Both the position numbers and the translations under genes were made by a program. DNA of 59,863 bases from Nonomuraea turkmeniaca. GTDB lineage: Bacteria > Actinomycetota > Actinomycetes > Streptosporangiales > Streptosporangiaceae. Position 1 is the first letter of the stretch. The number at the start of each line of letters is the position of its first letter. Where the stretch lies: NCBI RefSeq assembly GCF_005889735.1, contig NZ_VCKY01000034.1, positions 1 to 59,863 of the forward strand, read 5' to 3'. Below, piece after piece: positions 32,396 to 40,024 of the stretch. The notes beneath the pieces are model-generated. The model did no database searches. It worked only from the letters and a program-made list of their open reading frames with translations, and was not told the origin of the DNA.

Positions 32396-32509
32396 CTACC
32401 TTCTGAGCGGGTACGGTTTCCGGGGCGTGGTGTCGATCGCGCCGAGGTCGCGGAGCATCTCGGCCACATCGGCGAGCGTGGCCGGCCGCTTGGCTTTGAT
32501 CGCGTCCAT
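32396..32509 (-). CDS. Very small ORF, 37 aa
   Basis: ATG 32509 to TAG 32396. The peptide (MDAIKAKRPATLADVAEM ... PRKPYPLRR) has natural composition with a short helix. It begins 25 nt after the preceding gene's stop. The ribosome site is weak, and the open frame extends upstream without a start codon, so it could be a remnant. A hairpin follows. Confidence 0.45.
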   Translation of the reverse strand: MDAIKAKRPATLADVAEMLRDLGAIDTTPRKPYPLRR

Positions 32510-32534
32510 GAACTCGGGAAACCGCTCGGCGGGA

Positions 32535-32738
32535 TTACAGTCGCCGTCGAGAAACCTCCACGTCGCCGTGGACGTTGGCGGGGTTGCTGCGGTCGCTTCT
32601 CTCCTGGACGCTGAACTGCCAGTCGCTGCCGTGGTTGCTGTCGGAGGAGATGATGATGTCGTGCACGGGCACCACGCTCGCGTAGCGCGCCTCGCTGGAG
32701 ATGACGAAGGTGAGCGTATGGCCCGGCTTCAAGTCCAT
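32535..32738 (-). CDS. Small hypothetical protein, 67 aa
   Basis: ATG 32738 with GGAAGGA 7 nt upstream. Beta-rich (HTLTFVISSEARYASVVPV, DWQFSVQERSD). It is the first gene after promoter copy 3, about 50 nt downstream of the -10. Function unknown. Confidence 0.65.
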   Translation of the reverse strand: MDLKPGHTLTFVISSEARYASVVPVHDIIISSDSNHGSDWQFSVQERSDRSNPANVHGDVEVSRRRL

Positions 32739-32786
32739 GGGAGTCCTTCCTGACACGTCACTCTCGACCCCTTTGTTACGTTATAA

Positions 32787-32801
32787 AGAATACAGCATAG
32801 T
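32787..32801 (-). promoter_or_regulatory. Early-type promoter with ACTAT-repeat operator, copy 3
   Basis: Minus strand: ATTAACTATGCTGTATTCTT, with TATTCT as -10 and a weak -35 (TCGCCA) 17 nt upstream. It drives the 67-aa gene and possibly the following small genes. Confidence 0.65.
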
Positions 32802-32937
32802 TAATTATGTGGCGAGCTGTCACCTCTACACCCCGCACGGAGGAACGGGGTTTGCGGGACTTTCGGGACGGGCTCTACGCGCGCGGGCGCGCAGCGGGCC
32901 CTCACCGTGCCCGGGAGGTGCCCGCTGATCTGACCTG

Positions 32938-33843
32938 TCAGAAATCGCCCTCCGCCACTTGGAAGACGGGCAGGCCAAGGTCTCGCCACATCCTCACAAC
33001 TTGGCCTCTGTCGTCGAACACGTACTCGATGTCGAACACGTCACGCACATGCTCGTCGAACAGTTCCAGCTTCACCACGGCGTCGCGGCGGCGGTCCCCT
33101 TCACGGCGCATGAACGGGCCGATGAACGGCACACGCAGATGCTGCTTCAGCCACAGCGTCGTCGTTTCCTCGCACGCGGTCGTGCGAGCTGACATGACGA
33201 TCACCTCGTAGCCGTCGGCGGCGGCCGACCGTACGGCGTTGATCACTGGTGTGTTCGGCTGGTCCTCCCCCACGCGCGACTCGTCGTACGGTGACCGGTT
33301 TCCCATCAGTGCCAGGGTGCCGTCCACGTCCGCGATGATGGCGCGCCGGCCGGTGCCCGGCTTCGTGTACGGAACGAGCGTCATGGCCGGCGCCTCCACC
33401 ACCGGGACGGCCAGCGGCAGCGTCCGCCCGGCGAGGAAGCGCCGATGCATGGATTGGATGACGTCGGCGCCGACGCTGCGTGGGCGGGCCGCGTCCCGCT
33501 CGATGCACACCTGCAACGGCACATGGGTGAAATCGTGCACCTCGATCGTGGCGCGCGAGCGGGCCGCCAGGCGGGCCAGGTCGCGAACCACCCGTGCGGG
33601 CAGGTTCGTGTCGTCGCATGCCACGTCGATGCCGCGCCGCAGCAGTTCGGCGATGAGGCTGTCGCGGGCAGCCACCACCAGTCGCTCGGTCACGTCCCCG
33701 GCGAAGACGCTGTTGTGCAGCATGGCCCGCAGGTCGTCGCGGTTCACGCGGGCGCGCCCGCCCACGTTCTCCTCGGCCCAGGCCTTCGCCCAGGTGCTTT
33801 TGCCCGAGCCGGGCAGGCCGCGCGTTATGTACAGAGTCGGCAT
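32938..33843 (-). CDS. Polynucleotide 5'-kinase/3'-phosphatase (T4 Pnkp/PseT-like)
   Basis: 301 aa, ATG 33843 with GGAAGG upstream, 1 nt after the previous stop. The N-terminal kinase has a P-loop GLPGSGKST (9-17), then RVNRDDLRAML and ACDDTNLPARVV, as in T4 PseT. The C-terminal HAD phosphatase has DVDGTLAL (Asp172, Asp174), VIVMSARTTACEE and VFDDRGQVVRMW. The combined enzyme removes 3' or cyclic phosphates and adds 5' phosphate, preparing broken RNA ends for ligation. It is third in an operon with RlaP and RNA ligase, a complete RNA-repair cassette of the kind phages use against anticodon nucleases. Confidence 0.9.
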   Translation of the reverse strand: MPTLYITRGLPGSGKSTWAKAWAEENVGGRARVNRDDLRAMLHNSVFAGDVTERLVVAARDSLIAELLRRGIDVACDDTNLPARVVRDLARLAARSRATIEVHDFTHVPLQVCIERDAARPRSVGADVIQSMHRRFLAGRTLPLAVPVVEAPAMTLVPYTKPGTGRRAIIADVDGTLALMGNRSPYDESRVGEDQPNTPVINAVRSAAADGYEVIVMSARTTACEETTTLWLKQHLRVPFIGPFMRREGDRRRDAVVKLELFDEHVRDVFDIEYVFDDRGQVVRMWRDLGLPVFQVAEGDF

Positions 33844-33844
33844 G

Positions 33845-34528
33845 TCATACCTTCCAGAATGCGATGCGGACGCGGCGCAGCCACTGCTCAGCAGCCTCGC
33901 GGCAGGGCTGATCGGGTAGCGGGGACCTGATGGATGCGAAGGCGTCACCGGCGTCGGCGAGCAGCTTCTTGGCCAGGTCGAGACGGCCGTCGGCGACCTG
34001 CTCGCCGAACGCCGTGTGCCGCTCGGGGTCGTGTAGGACGACGTCCAGGCGGCCGGTCTTGTACAGGTCGCGGCCTTGTTCGAGGAGCCGTGACATGTGA
34101 CGAGCCAGCTTGGCTACGCGCGCGCGCCGTGCCTGGGGGACGTCGTCGTCGCTGCGGTCGGCCAGGCGGCGGAGCTGTCCGCCCGCGTACCCGTAGTAGG
34201 CGTTGCGGACGCGCGGGGCCGACAGCAGCTTCTGTCGGATGCCGATCAGCTCCTCCCCCAAGCTCGTGCGTACCTCGTACAGGTGCGACGGCAGCCACAG
34301 CAGCTCGGTGACCGTGGGGTTGCACGACATCAGCAGCCGCGTCGCCTTGGCAGCCTCGTGCAGCGTGCAGTCCGGCTTGGTCGTGACGACGGACTCGTCA
34401 GGGCGATCCAGTCCCGTCAGGTCGATCGTCGGCGCGGCGAACACGCCGAGCCGGTCGATGTCGGAACCCGCGTGTGCGAGCCCGTACGCGGTGGAGCCGA
34501 CGACGCCGGCCAGCAGGATCTCGCTCAT
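33845..34528 (-). CDS. RlaP-type nucleotidyltransferase (RNA-repair-associated)
   Basis: 227 aa. The N-terminal nucleotidyltransferase signature GSTAYGLAHAGSDIDRLGVF (11-30) contains the GS...GSDID metal/phosphate motif of the Pol-beta superfamily. A helical C-terminal region follows (RVRNAYYGYAGGQLRRLAD, KLARHMSRLLEQGRDLYKTG), typical of the RlaP/YcgL group found next to RNA ligase and Pnkp. It may add or restore nucleotides at RNA ends. Its start overlaps the ligase stop by ATGA, and it ends 1 nt before the kinase start. Confidence 0.8.
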   Translation of the reverse strand: MSEILLAGVVGSTAYGLAHAGSDIDRLGVFAAPTIDLTGLDRPDESVVTTKPDCTLHEAAKATRLLMSCNPTVTELLWLPSHLYEVRTSLGEELIGIRQKLLSAPRVRNAYYGYAGGQLRRLADRSDDDVPQARRARVAKLARHMSRLLEQGRDLYKTGRLDVVLHDPERHTAFGEQVADGRLDLAKKLLADAGDAFASIRSPLPDQPCREAAEQWLRRVRIAFWKV

Positions 34529-35724
34529 GCCACGTCCTCACTGATCGTCAGCCACGGCTTGTCGGCGTCGGGATAGACGGCTTTCCACGCGTACGCGGCG
34601 ATGTCCGCGCCGTCGATCACGTTGAATACGGCGCCGGAGTGCTCGTGGGCGAGCACCTCGCGCACCATCGCCTTGCGGTCGCCGTCGTAGACGTAGCTGG
34701 CCAGGTTGGCGAAGGCGGTCACGTTGGCGACGATCGCCGCGGCGTGCGCGTTGAGCGCGTCGATGACGGACCGCAGCCAGGTGTGGAACTCGTCCGGGAC
34801 CCCCTCGATCAGGGTCGCCAGCCAGTCGTCGCCGACGGCGACGATCTGCTCGGCCCGCGCCGGGTCCAACGCGAGCAGCGACGCCCACTCCTTGCGGTGG
34901 GTGACCAGGTGCCGGCAGGCGTTGACGGCGAGGTACTCCCACGCCGTACGAGCCGTCACCCCTGTGAGGATGCGGTGAAGCGCCTTGTAGTCGTCCTGCT
35001 TGATCTTCACCAGGGTCGGCCGGTCGGCGTCCTGCCACACCTGGACAACGAACCCTTCGGCGTCCGCACGGTCAGGCGCGGTGAGCGCCTGGCGCAGAGT
35101 CGCGTACTCGAATACCGGCACCTTCGGCCCCGGCCAGTCGAGGTCCTCGGCCTGGATATGCGCGCCCGTGAGGGTGTCGATGCCGCCGAGCAGCACCAGG
35201 TCGTCCATGCCGTGGTAGTTGATGACGATCCGCCCGGCCGGGTAGATGATCTCGAACAGGTACGTGACGGCAGGGTCGACGGCGACGCGGCCGGCGTACC
35301 GCTCGCGCCACACGCGGGTGGCGTGCAGCGCCTGCGGCGAGGTGAACGAGCCGCGGGTGGCGATCGCGTACCCGCCCTCCTCGGCGTCCGGGTACAGCAC
35401 GCCCAAGCTTCCGTCCATCTTGTCGGTGACAGTTGCCGGAGCGTCCAAGTCGAGGTCGCCGTTGAGCGGGTCGCCCATGTTGAAGAACTTCGGGAAAGGC
35501 CTGGCGACAACGACGCCGGCGTCGTCGGCGATGAGCCCGCGGCAGGTGCGGGTGACAGGCGTCCATAGCCGGTCGTACTGCACGTCGACCGTGTAGTTGT
35601 AGATGTGCAGAGGTAAGCGGGGGTGGCGCTGGCGGCGTACGTGGCGATTGTGAAGGGCGCGCTCCAACTCGGTCATGTCGATCAGGTCGGACAGGTGGAG
35701 CTGGGCCACGGTGGCGGCGGGCAT
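34525..35724 (-). CDS. RNA ligase, T4 RnlA/Rnl1-like
   Basis: 399 aa, ATG 35724 with GAAAGG 7 nt upstream. Nucleotidyltransferase motifs in order: TRTCRGLIAD before motif I; KMDGS with adenylated Lys102; LFEIIYPAGRIVINY (III/IIIa); AEGFVVQV (IV); LVKIKQDDY (V). An all-helical C-terminal domain follows, as in T4 RNA ligase 1. It should seal 5'-phosphate to 3'-OH RNA ends, for example in cleaved tRNA anticodon loops. It is first of the three-gene repair cassette. Confidence 0.9.
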   Translation of the reverse strand: MPAATVAQLHLSDLIDMTELERALHNRHVRRQRHPRLPLHIYNYTVDVQYDRLWTPVTRTCRGLIADDAGVVVARPFPKFFNMGDPLNGDLDLDAPATVTDKMDGSLGVLYPDAEEGGYAIATRGSFTSPQALHATRVWRERYAGRVAVDPAVTYLFEIIYPAGRIVINYHGMDDLVLLGGIDTLTGAHIQAEDLDWPGPKVPVFEYATLRQALTAPDRADAEGFVVQVWQDADRPTLVKIKQDDYKALHRILTGVTARTAWEYLAVNACRHLVTHRKEWASLLALDPARAEQIVAVGDDWLATLIEGVPDEFHTWLRSVIDALNAHAAAIVANVTAFANLASYVYDGDRKAMVREVLAHEHSGAVFNVIDGADIAAYAWKAVYPDADKPWLTISEDVA

Positions 35725-35800
35725 GACGGGCCTTTCCGGGAAGGGGTGACGAGGGGCGCACGCACCCGGCGTGCGCCTGGAGGAAGAAGCGGCTGAGCGG

Positions 35801-36484
35801 TCAGCGGGACGCGGCGGCGCGATCGCTGACGTGGACGACGGGAGCGTCCGCGACGGTCTGCACGACGACGTCCACGTTCACGCGGGTTCTTCCGCCGGTC
35901 AGCGCCACGTCGTATCGGCCTGCGCAGATGAGCACGGCGCGGCCGTGCGCGGTGACTCTGCCGTACACGGCCGCGTCATGGGTCGGCTCATGCGCCGCGC
36001 CCGGGGCCAGGTCGCGTACGGTTGCGGTGCAGTCGGTGCAGTACAGGCCGACGCCGCCGTGCGCGTACAGGTCCGTCTGCCAGGCATGGCCGGCAGGACG
36101 GGCTCCGCACTCTGCCCGCTGGGCCAGGCGCTCCGCGTCGGTGGCCTTGCGGTACGCCATGAACGCGGCCGTCCAGGAGCCAGGGCTGCCAGGAGGGCAC
36201 ATCACGCTGTGGGTGCGGCAGCGCTGCGTGGAGCAGGCGAGGCCGTCGCACTGGATGTGCTGGAACGTGTCCATGCATGACGGGACGCCGCCGAGCAGCG
36301 TGAGGCCCTGCTGGCGCGCGTAGGCGGTGCCGCGCTCGTACACCTCAAGCTGGCTCGTGCCCGGCACGAGGAGGAATGTGTGGTCCTCGTCCTCGAACAG
36401 GACGGGGTTCGTCGGGGGCGCGAACAGTCCCGGCATGCCGGGCAGAGGCGTGGGCAGCGTGTCGCCCCATGTGGTGGAGGTCAA
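35801..36484 (-). CDS. Cys-rich hypothetical protein, 227 aa
   Basis: TTG start at 36484 with AAGGA upstream; the long frame to 36694 overlaps the next gene upstream and is Arg-rich, so it is rejected. Two cysteine clusters (CDGLACSTQRCRTHSVMC near the middle, LYCTDCTATVRDL later) suggest zinc binding. The C-terminus is beta-rich (GRYDVALTGGRTRVNVDVVV). Family unknown. It lies just upstream of the RNA-ligase operon, 76 bp away. Confidence 0.6.
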   Translation of the reverse strand: MTSTTWGDTLPTPLPGMPGLFAPPTNPVLFEDEDHTFLLVPGTSQLEVYERGTAYARQQGLTLLGGVPSCMDTFQHIQCDGLACSTQRCRTHSVMCPPGSPGSWTAAFMAYRKATDAERLAQRAECGARPAGHAWQTDLYAHGGVGLYCTDCTATVRDLAPGAAHEPTHDAAVYGRVTAHGRAVLICAGRYDVALTGGRTRVNVDVVVQTVADAPVVHVSDRAAASR

Positions 36485-36549
36485 GGCAGGGGGTCCTTCG
36501 GTGACGGCGGCGGCACGCGCACGGGGTGCCGCCGTGCGGGTGTGCGGGG

Positions 36550-36972
36550 TCAGGGAGTTTCGACGATGAGGCGGGTCAGGTACGCGGCGGCTTCGGCGCG
36601 GAAGCGCGGTCCCAGCGGCTGGTGGCCCCACCAGTCGAGGCGGATGTCCTTGTGGTCGAGGTAGGCGAGCAGGTCGGCGGCGGTCGCCTCCCAATGGATG
36701 CCGCTGAAGACCTGCTCGTGCAGTTCGGCGAAGTCAGCGGGCGTCTTGCACGCCTGGAGCGCGTCGCAGCGGGAGCACGACGCCCAGCCGAAGATGAGCA
36801 GCCCGAAACGGCCGTCGTGGTGGCGAACCAGGCTGAAGCGGTCGCCGCTGCGGTTGTCGCCGTCTTCGGCCTGGTGCAGCACGGTGATCGGCATGGTGGA
36901 CAGCAGCGACTCGTACGTCCACTTGGTCACTTCGAGGATGTCGCGCGGCGGGGTGGGGTGGGCGTGCGTCAT
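36550..36972 (-). CDS. Phage protein with CxxC motif, 140 aa
   Basis: ATG 36972 with GGAG 8 nt upstream. The core LLIFGWASCSRCDALQACK resembles a recurrent phage family with a G-x-S-C-S-x-C-D-x-L-Q signature; aromatic-rich surroundings (WTYESLL, RLDWWGHQPL). Function unknown. It is driven by promoter copy 4 and precedes the Cys-rich gene. Confidence 0.7.
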   Translation of the reverse strand: MTHAHPTPPRDILEVTKWTYESLLSTMPITVLHQAEDGDNRSGDRFSLVRHHDGRFGLLIFGWASCSRCDALQACKTPADFAELHEQVFSGIHWEATAADLLAYLDHKDIRLDWWGHQPLGPRFRAEAAAYLTRLIVETP

Positions 36973-37035
36973 CGCTGTCTCCAGGAGTTGGAAGTTGGCA
37001 GGAGTAACCGGGAAACTCTCCGAGTCACGCAAATA

Positions 37036-37050
37036 ACAGTACAGGACAGT
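37036..37050 (-). promoter_or_regulatory. Early-type promoter with ACTAT-repeat operator, copy 4
   Basis: Minus strand: ATTAACTGTCCTGTACTGTT. Both repeat arms read ACTGT here instead of ACTAT, a paired change supporting a true direct-repeat operator rather than a mere -10 resemblance. Confidence 0.7.
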
Positions 37051-37172
37051 TAATAGAGAGGCGAATCGTCGTTCCCTCTCGGCGACGGCATCGTCGACCT
37101 GGCACTGATCGACGCCCTCGCACGCCCGCTCCCCCGCCGGGACTGTCGCACTGCGCGGCGGTCGCGCCGCCG

Positions 37173-38024
37173 TCATGCGTCCGCCTCCGCGAACAGCACG
37201 GGAGCAACGGCAGGAAACGGCCTGTTCGACCACACCACCTCTGTCCGGCTGTGGTAGCCGGTGCTCTGCCCAGTCGCCGCAGCGATCTCCGTGCGGTGCC
37301 AGCCCTCGTACAGCTCCCCGTACAGAGGCGAGTCGTACCCGGAAAGAACGACCGTGGCCCGGCACTGGCGGACATGCTCGGCGAGCTCCCGATGCTCGGC
37401 CTCGCCGGACATCTCGACCTTGTAGTTCCTGGCCCGCGTACTGCCCAAGTACGGAGGATCGAGGTACAGCAGCACCCCCTCGTGCCGCCCGTACAAGTCG
37501 ATCAGGTCCAACGCCGGCCTGCACTCCAAGCTGACGGCCGCCAGCCGTTCGGCGACGGCCGCCATCCGGCTGACGTACCCAGCGAGATAGCCCGGCATCG
37601 ACGAACTCGACCCGGCAGGATCGCAGTAGTAGCGCCAGCCAGTCTTGCGGAGCGTGCCCGCGCGGCCCTGCGTGAGCAGCACCCAGACGCGGCGCGCCCG
37701 CTCCAGCTCGTCGGCCTGGCCGTCGAGGTCGTAGGCGCTGGCGTGTTCGGCGCGGCCGTGCGGGGTGAGCGCGCACACCCGGGCGAGCTCGGTGGGCCGG
37801 TCGCGCAGGACGCGCCAGAACGTCATCAGGTCCTGGTCGATGTCGTTGACGGTTTCCATCCGCGAGGGCGGTTTGGCCAGGAGCACCGACAAGCTGCCAG
37901 CGAAGGGTTCGACGTAGTGATCGTGCGCATGCAGCAGCTGCACGATCTTGCGGGCGATCATGACTTTGGCGCCGTAGTAGGCGAACGGCGGCTTCACCCG
38001 CGGCCTGCCGGAGGACAGGCGCAT
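37173..38024 (-). CDS. DNA adenine methyltransferase, D12/Dam class
   Basis: 283 aa from ATG 38024; the frame continues to 38162 but the D12 family begins at PPFAYYGAKVMIARKIV. Motifs: FAYYGAK (SAM binding), YVEPFAGSLSVLL (motif I region), NDIDQDLMTFWRVLRD (motif II), and LYLDPPYLG with DPPY at 189-192 (motif IV). It should make N6-methyladenine; recognition site not predictable, though the group often methylates GATC. It is divergent from the 38153 gene and probably protects element DNA or marks it for regulation. Confidence 0.9.
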   Translation of the reverse strand: MRLSSGRPRVKPPFAYYGAKVMIARKIVQLLHAHDHYVEPFAGSLSVLLAKPPSRMETVNDIDQDLMTFWRVLRDRPTELARVCALTPHGRAEHASAYDLDGQADELERARRVWVLLTQGRAGTLRKTGWRYYCDPAGSSSSMPGYLAGYVSRMAAVAERLAAVSLECRPALDLIDLYGRHEGVLLYLDPPYLGSTRARNYKVEMSGEAEHRELAEHVRQCRATVVLSGYDSPLYGELYEGWHRTEIAAATGQSTGYHSRTEVVWSNRPFPAVAPVLFAEADA

Positions 38025-38080
38025 GCGGTAGCTGATCCGCCCGATGCGGAGTGGGGACTGTGAGGGGCCAAGTGCACGCC

Positions 38081-38109
38081 GCGACGTAAGCACAAGATTG
38101 TGCTTAGGT
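38081..38109 (+). promoter_or_regulatory. Bipartite promoter-like element, site H
   Basis: GCGACGTAAGC (38081-38091), 13-nt spacer, TAGGT (38105-38109). The predicted start near 38117 leaves about 36 nt to GTG 38153. It would drive the neck-gene operon. Confidence 0.65.
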
Positions 38110-38152
38110 CTGGCGGCACAAGGCGGACACATCCCGGGGGAAGGTGGGCACG

Positions 38153-38668
38153 GTGCCTCCACGCAGACGTAACACCAGCCAGGCAGGCGCTGGCGAACAG
38201 CCGGACGTCACCTCTGACGCGTCTGTTCCCGAACCGGAGACACCAGCAGGCGATGAACCTGAGCAGGTGTCCACGGGCCCGTCGGCAACCGTGCAGCCGC
38301 CCGCGGCACCTCTCACGCCGCCCGCTCCCCCGGCCCAGACTCAGGCTGACGTCGAGGCCGCCGACGCCGATGGCGAACCCGGTCCGCCTGCGCTCGAAGC
38401 CGACTTCGTCGACCTGCTGTGGGCGGACGCCGAAGCTGGCGAAGAGCTTCCCCAGGCCGACCCGGACGGCCTTTTCAACGATCCGGGCGACCAGTTCGGG
38501 TTCGTGCTCGTCGCGCGGCCGCTGGTGGCGCGACGGCTGCTGCCCGGGACCACCGACAGGACCAGCGACCATCTCATGGCTCAGAAGGGCCGGCGCATGA
38601 ACAAGAACGCCGCCTGGAGGCTCCAGGAGACTCTTCGAGCGGTCCGGGCTCGGAGGCAAGCCACCTGA
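38153..38668 (+). CDS. Hypothetical protein with Pro/Ala-rich linker, 171 aa
   Basis: GTG 38153 with GAAGG 8 nt upstream; GTG 38144 is too close to the ribosome site. Residues 1-75 are disordered (PPAAPLTPPAPPAQ), followed by an acidic helical domain (ADFVDLLWADAEAGEEL) and a basic C-terminal helix (KNAAWRLQETLRAVRARRQ). No family match. First gene of the plus-strand neck cluster. Confidence 0.6.
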   Translation: MPPRRRNTSQAGAGEQPDVTSDASVPEPETPAGDEPEQVSTGPSATVQPPAAPLTPPAPPAQTQADVEAADADGEPGPPALEADFVDLLWADAEAGEELPQADPDGLFNDPGDQFGFVLVARPLVARRLLPGTTDRTSDHLMAQKGRRMNKNAAWRLQETLRAVRARRQAT

Positions 38669-38914
38669 CTTCGCGGGCCGCCGAGCTTCCAGGGCTCGGC
38701 TGGAGCTGATGATCGGCATGGGGGGCGAACATCAACTCCGGCCAGGGAGACAGCGGCCCGCGATCCAGTCCTGGGCGTGCGATGAGCGCCTGCAGCGGAC
38801 ATGTGCCGCGCGCTTGGTGGGGACCCTGCGCGGCCACGCCCCGCGGGAACAACGCGCATCGCACGCCCAGGACCAACCCTGATGCACCCCTATCCACCCC
38901 GTCGGGAGGGCGCC

Positions 38915-39532
38915 ATGGCGGACACCATTACCGCAATCGTCAACGCTGACGAGGTCGCCGTCCGCGCCGGCCTGCCCCTCCCCCTCGATGCGACGGCCCG
39001 CGCCGTCATCGAGGAGGCGATCGAGGACGCTTACGCTGAAGCGGCCGCCCACTTGCGACGGCCGCCGCTGCCGGAGACGTTCACGCAGAAGGGCGTCCGA
39101 GCGGACGGGCGGGGCGGCTGGCTGCTGAACTACGACCCGGTCGTGGAAGTTCTGAAGGTCGAGCCGGAGACGATCGCGAGCGATCCGGCGTGGGAGTATT
39201 CGCCGCCGCGGTACACGATCACCTACCGGGCCGGGCTCGATCCGGCTACCGATCCCCGCTACGGCAGGGTCCTGGCCCGGTATCTGAAGTGGGCAGCCGC
39301 GAACAGTCCACTCGTGCGCCGCCTGGCGCAGACGGTGCCGGGCTCCCGGCTGATCGCCTCGGTGAACATCGAAGGGCAGGGCGTGTCGTACGAGAACGCG
39401 GCGACCGGCCAGGACGCTGCGGGGGCGCCGCCGACGCTCGCCTCACTGGACGAGTGGGTGCGTCCCATCGTCTACCAGGCGCCCGACCTGGGCCCGCACC
39501 CGATCGAGACGGGCATGGCGTGGCAGTTCTAG
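38915..39532 (+). CDS. Head-tail connector-like protein, 205 aa
   Basis: ATG 38915 with GGGAGGG just upstream. The N-terminal helical segment (VNADEVAVRAGLPLPLDATA, VIEEAIEDAYAEAAAHLRR) matches the pattern of gp6-like connectors that dock under the portal. Later strands and the C-terminus (IVYQAPDLGPHPIETGMAW) resemble other actinophage adaptors. The family call rests on pattern and neighbourhood. The next gene overlaps its end by 13 nt. Confidence 0.6.
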   Translation: MADTITAIVNADEVAVRAGLPLPLDATARAVIEEAIEDAYAEAAAHLRRPPLPETFTQKGVRADGRGGWLLNYDPVVEVLKVEPETIASDPAWEYSPPRYTITYRAGLDPATDPRYGRVLARYLKWAAANSPLVRRLAQTVPGSRLIASVNIEGQGVSYENAATGQDAAGAPPTLASLDEWVRPIVYQAPDLGPHPIETGMAWQF

Positions 39533-39870
39533 CTGCTGACGTCAGCCTCGGCGCACGCCGGCGTACGCCACCTGTCGAGGACGCGTACGGCACGCCGGTC
39601 GCCGGCGAGCTCGGCCCGATGATCGGGCCCATGCCTGGCCGCGTTGTCACCTGGCCGGCGGCAGATGCCAACCCCGACACCGGGCCGGGCACGTGGGTGC
39701 TGGCCGTGGATGCCTTGCTGTGGCCGCTGGCTTCAGGTGACGCAGTGATCGAGGACGGCCGCTCGACTCGCGCATGGACCGTGACCGGCGCAGCGCTGCA
39801 CCGTTCACAGTTTGATCCGTTCCTTGACTACGTTCGGGTCGAGTGCACCCGAGACGAGGAACCTGCATAA
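39520..39870 (+). CDS. Probable head-tail stopper/closure protein, 116 aa
   Basis: GTG 39520 inside the end of the connector gene. A compact beta-rich domain (GRVVTWPAADANPDTGPGTW, AVIEDGRSTRAWTVTGAAL) of the size and position of neck stopper proteins; the general pattern of a strand pair followed by W.V.G fits SPP1 gp16-like folds. No exact family was recognised. A parS pair and terminator follow, marking the junction with the inverted partition module. Confidence 0.5.
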   Translation: MAVLAADVSLGARRRTPPVEDAYGTPVAGELGPMIGPMPGRVVTWPAADANPDTGPGTWVLAVDALLWPLASGDAVIEDGRSTRAWTVTGAALHRSQFDPFLDYVRVECTRDEEPA

Positions 39871-39894
39871 GAAGGCTAAGACGGCGGCCAACTG

Positions 39895-39910
39895 GTTTCG
39901 CCAGCGAAAC
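39895..39910. other. parS-like palindrome 1 of 11
   Basis: GTTTCGCCAGCGAAAC. The arms GTTTCGC/GCGAAAC are separated by two bases; intergenic, just after the stopper gene. Confidence 0.75.
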
Positions 39911-39954
39911 GAGCGGTCCGGGAGCCACCTGACGTGCCATACGGGCAGGCGCCG

Positions 39955-39970
39955 GTTTCGTCAGAGAAAC
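39955..39970. other. parS-like palindrome 2 of 11 (divergent copy)
   Basis: GTTTCGTCAGAGAAAC keeps the GTTTC/GAAAC arms but has a degenerate core; 60 bp from copy 1. Confidence 0.6.
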
Positions 39971-39974
39971 GAAC

Positions 39975-40001
39975 GGTGTCTCGCCCAAGGGACGAGACAC
40001 C
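39975..40001. terminator. Bidirectional hairpin terminator
   Basis: GGTGTCTCG, 9-nt loop, CGAGACACC, between the convergent stopper gene (plus) and parA (minus). Confidence 0.7.
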
Positions 40002-40024
40002 GCGAAGGAACGGGGGAAGCCCCG

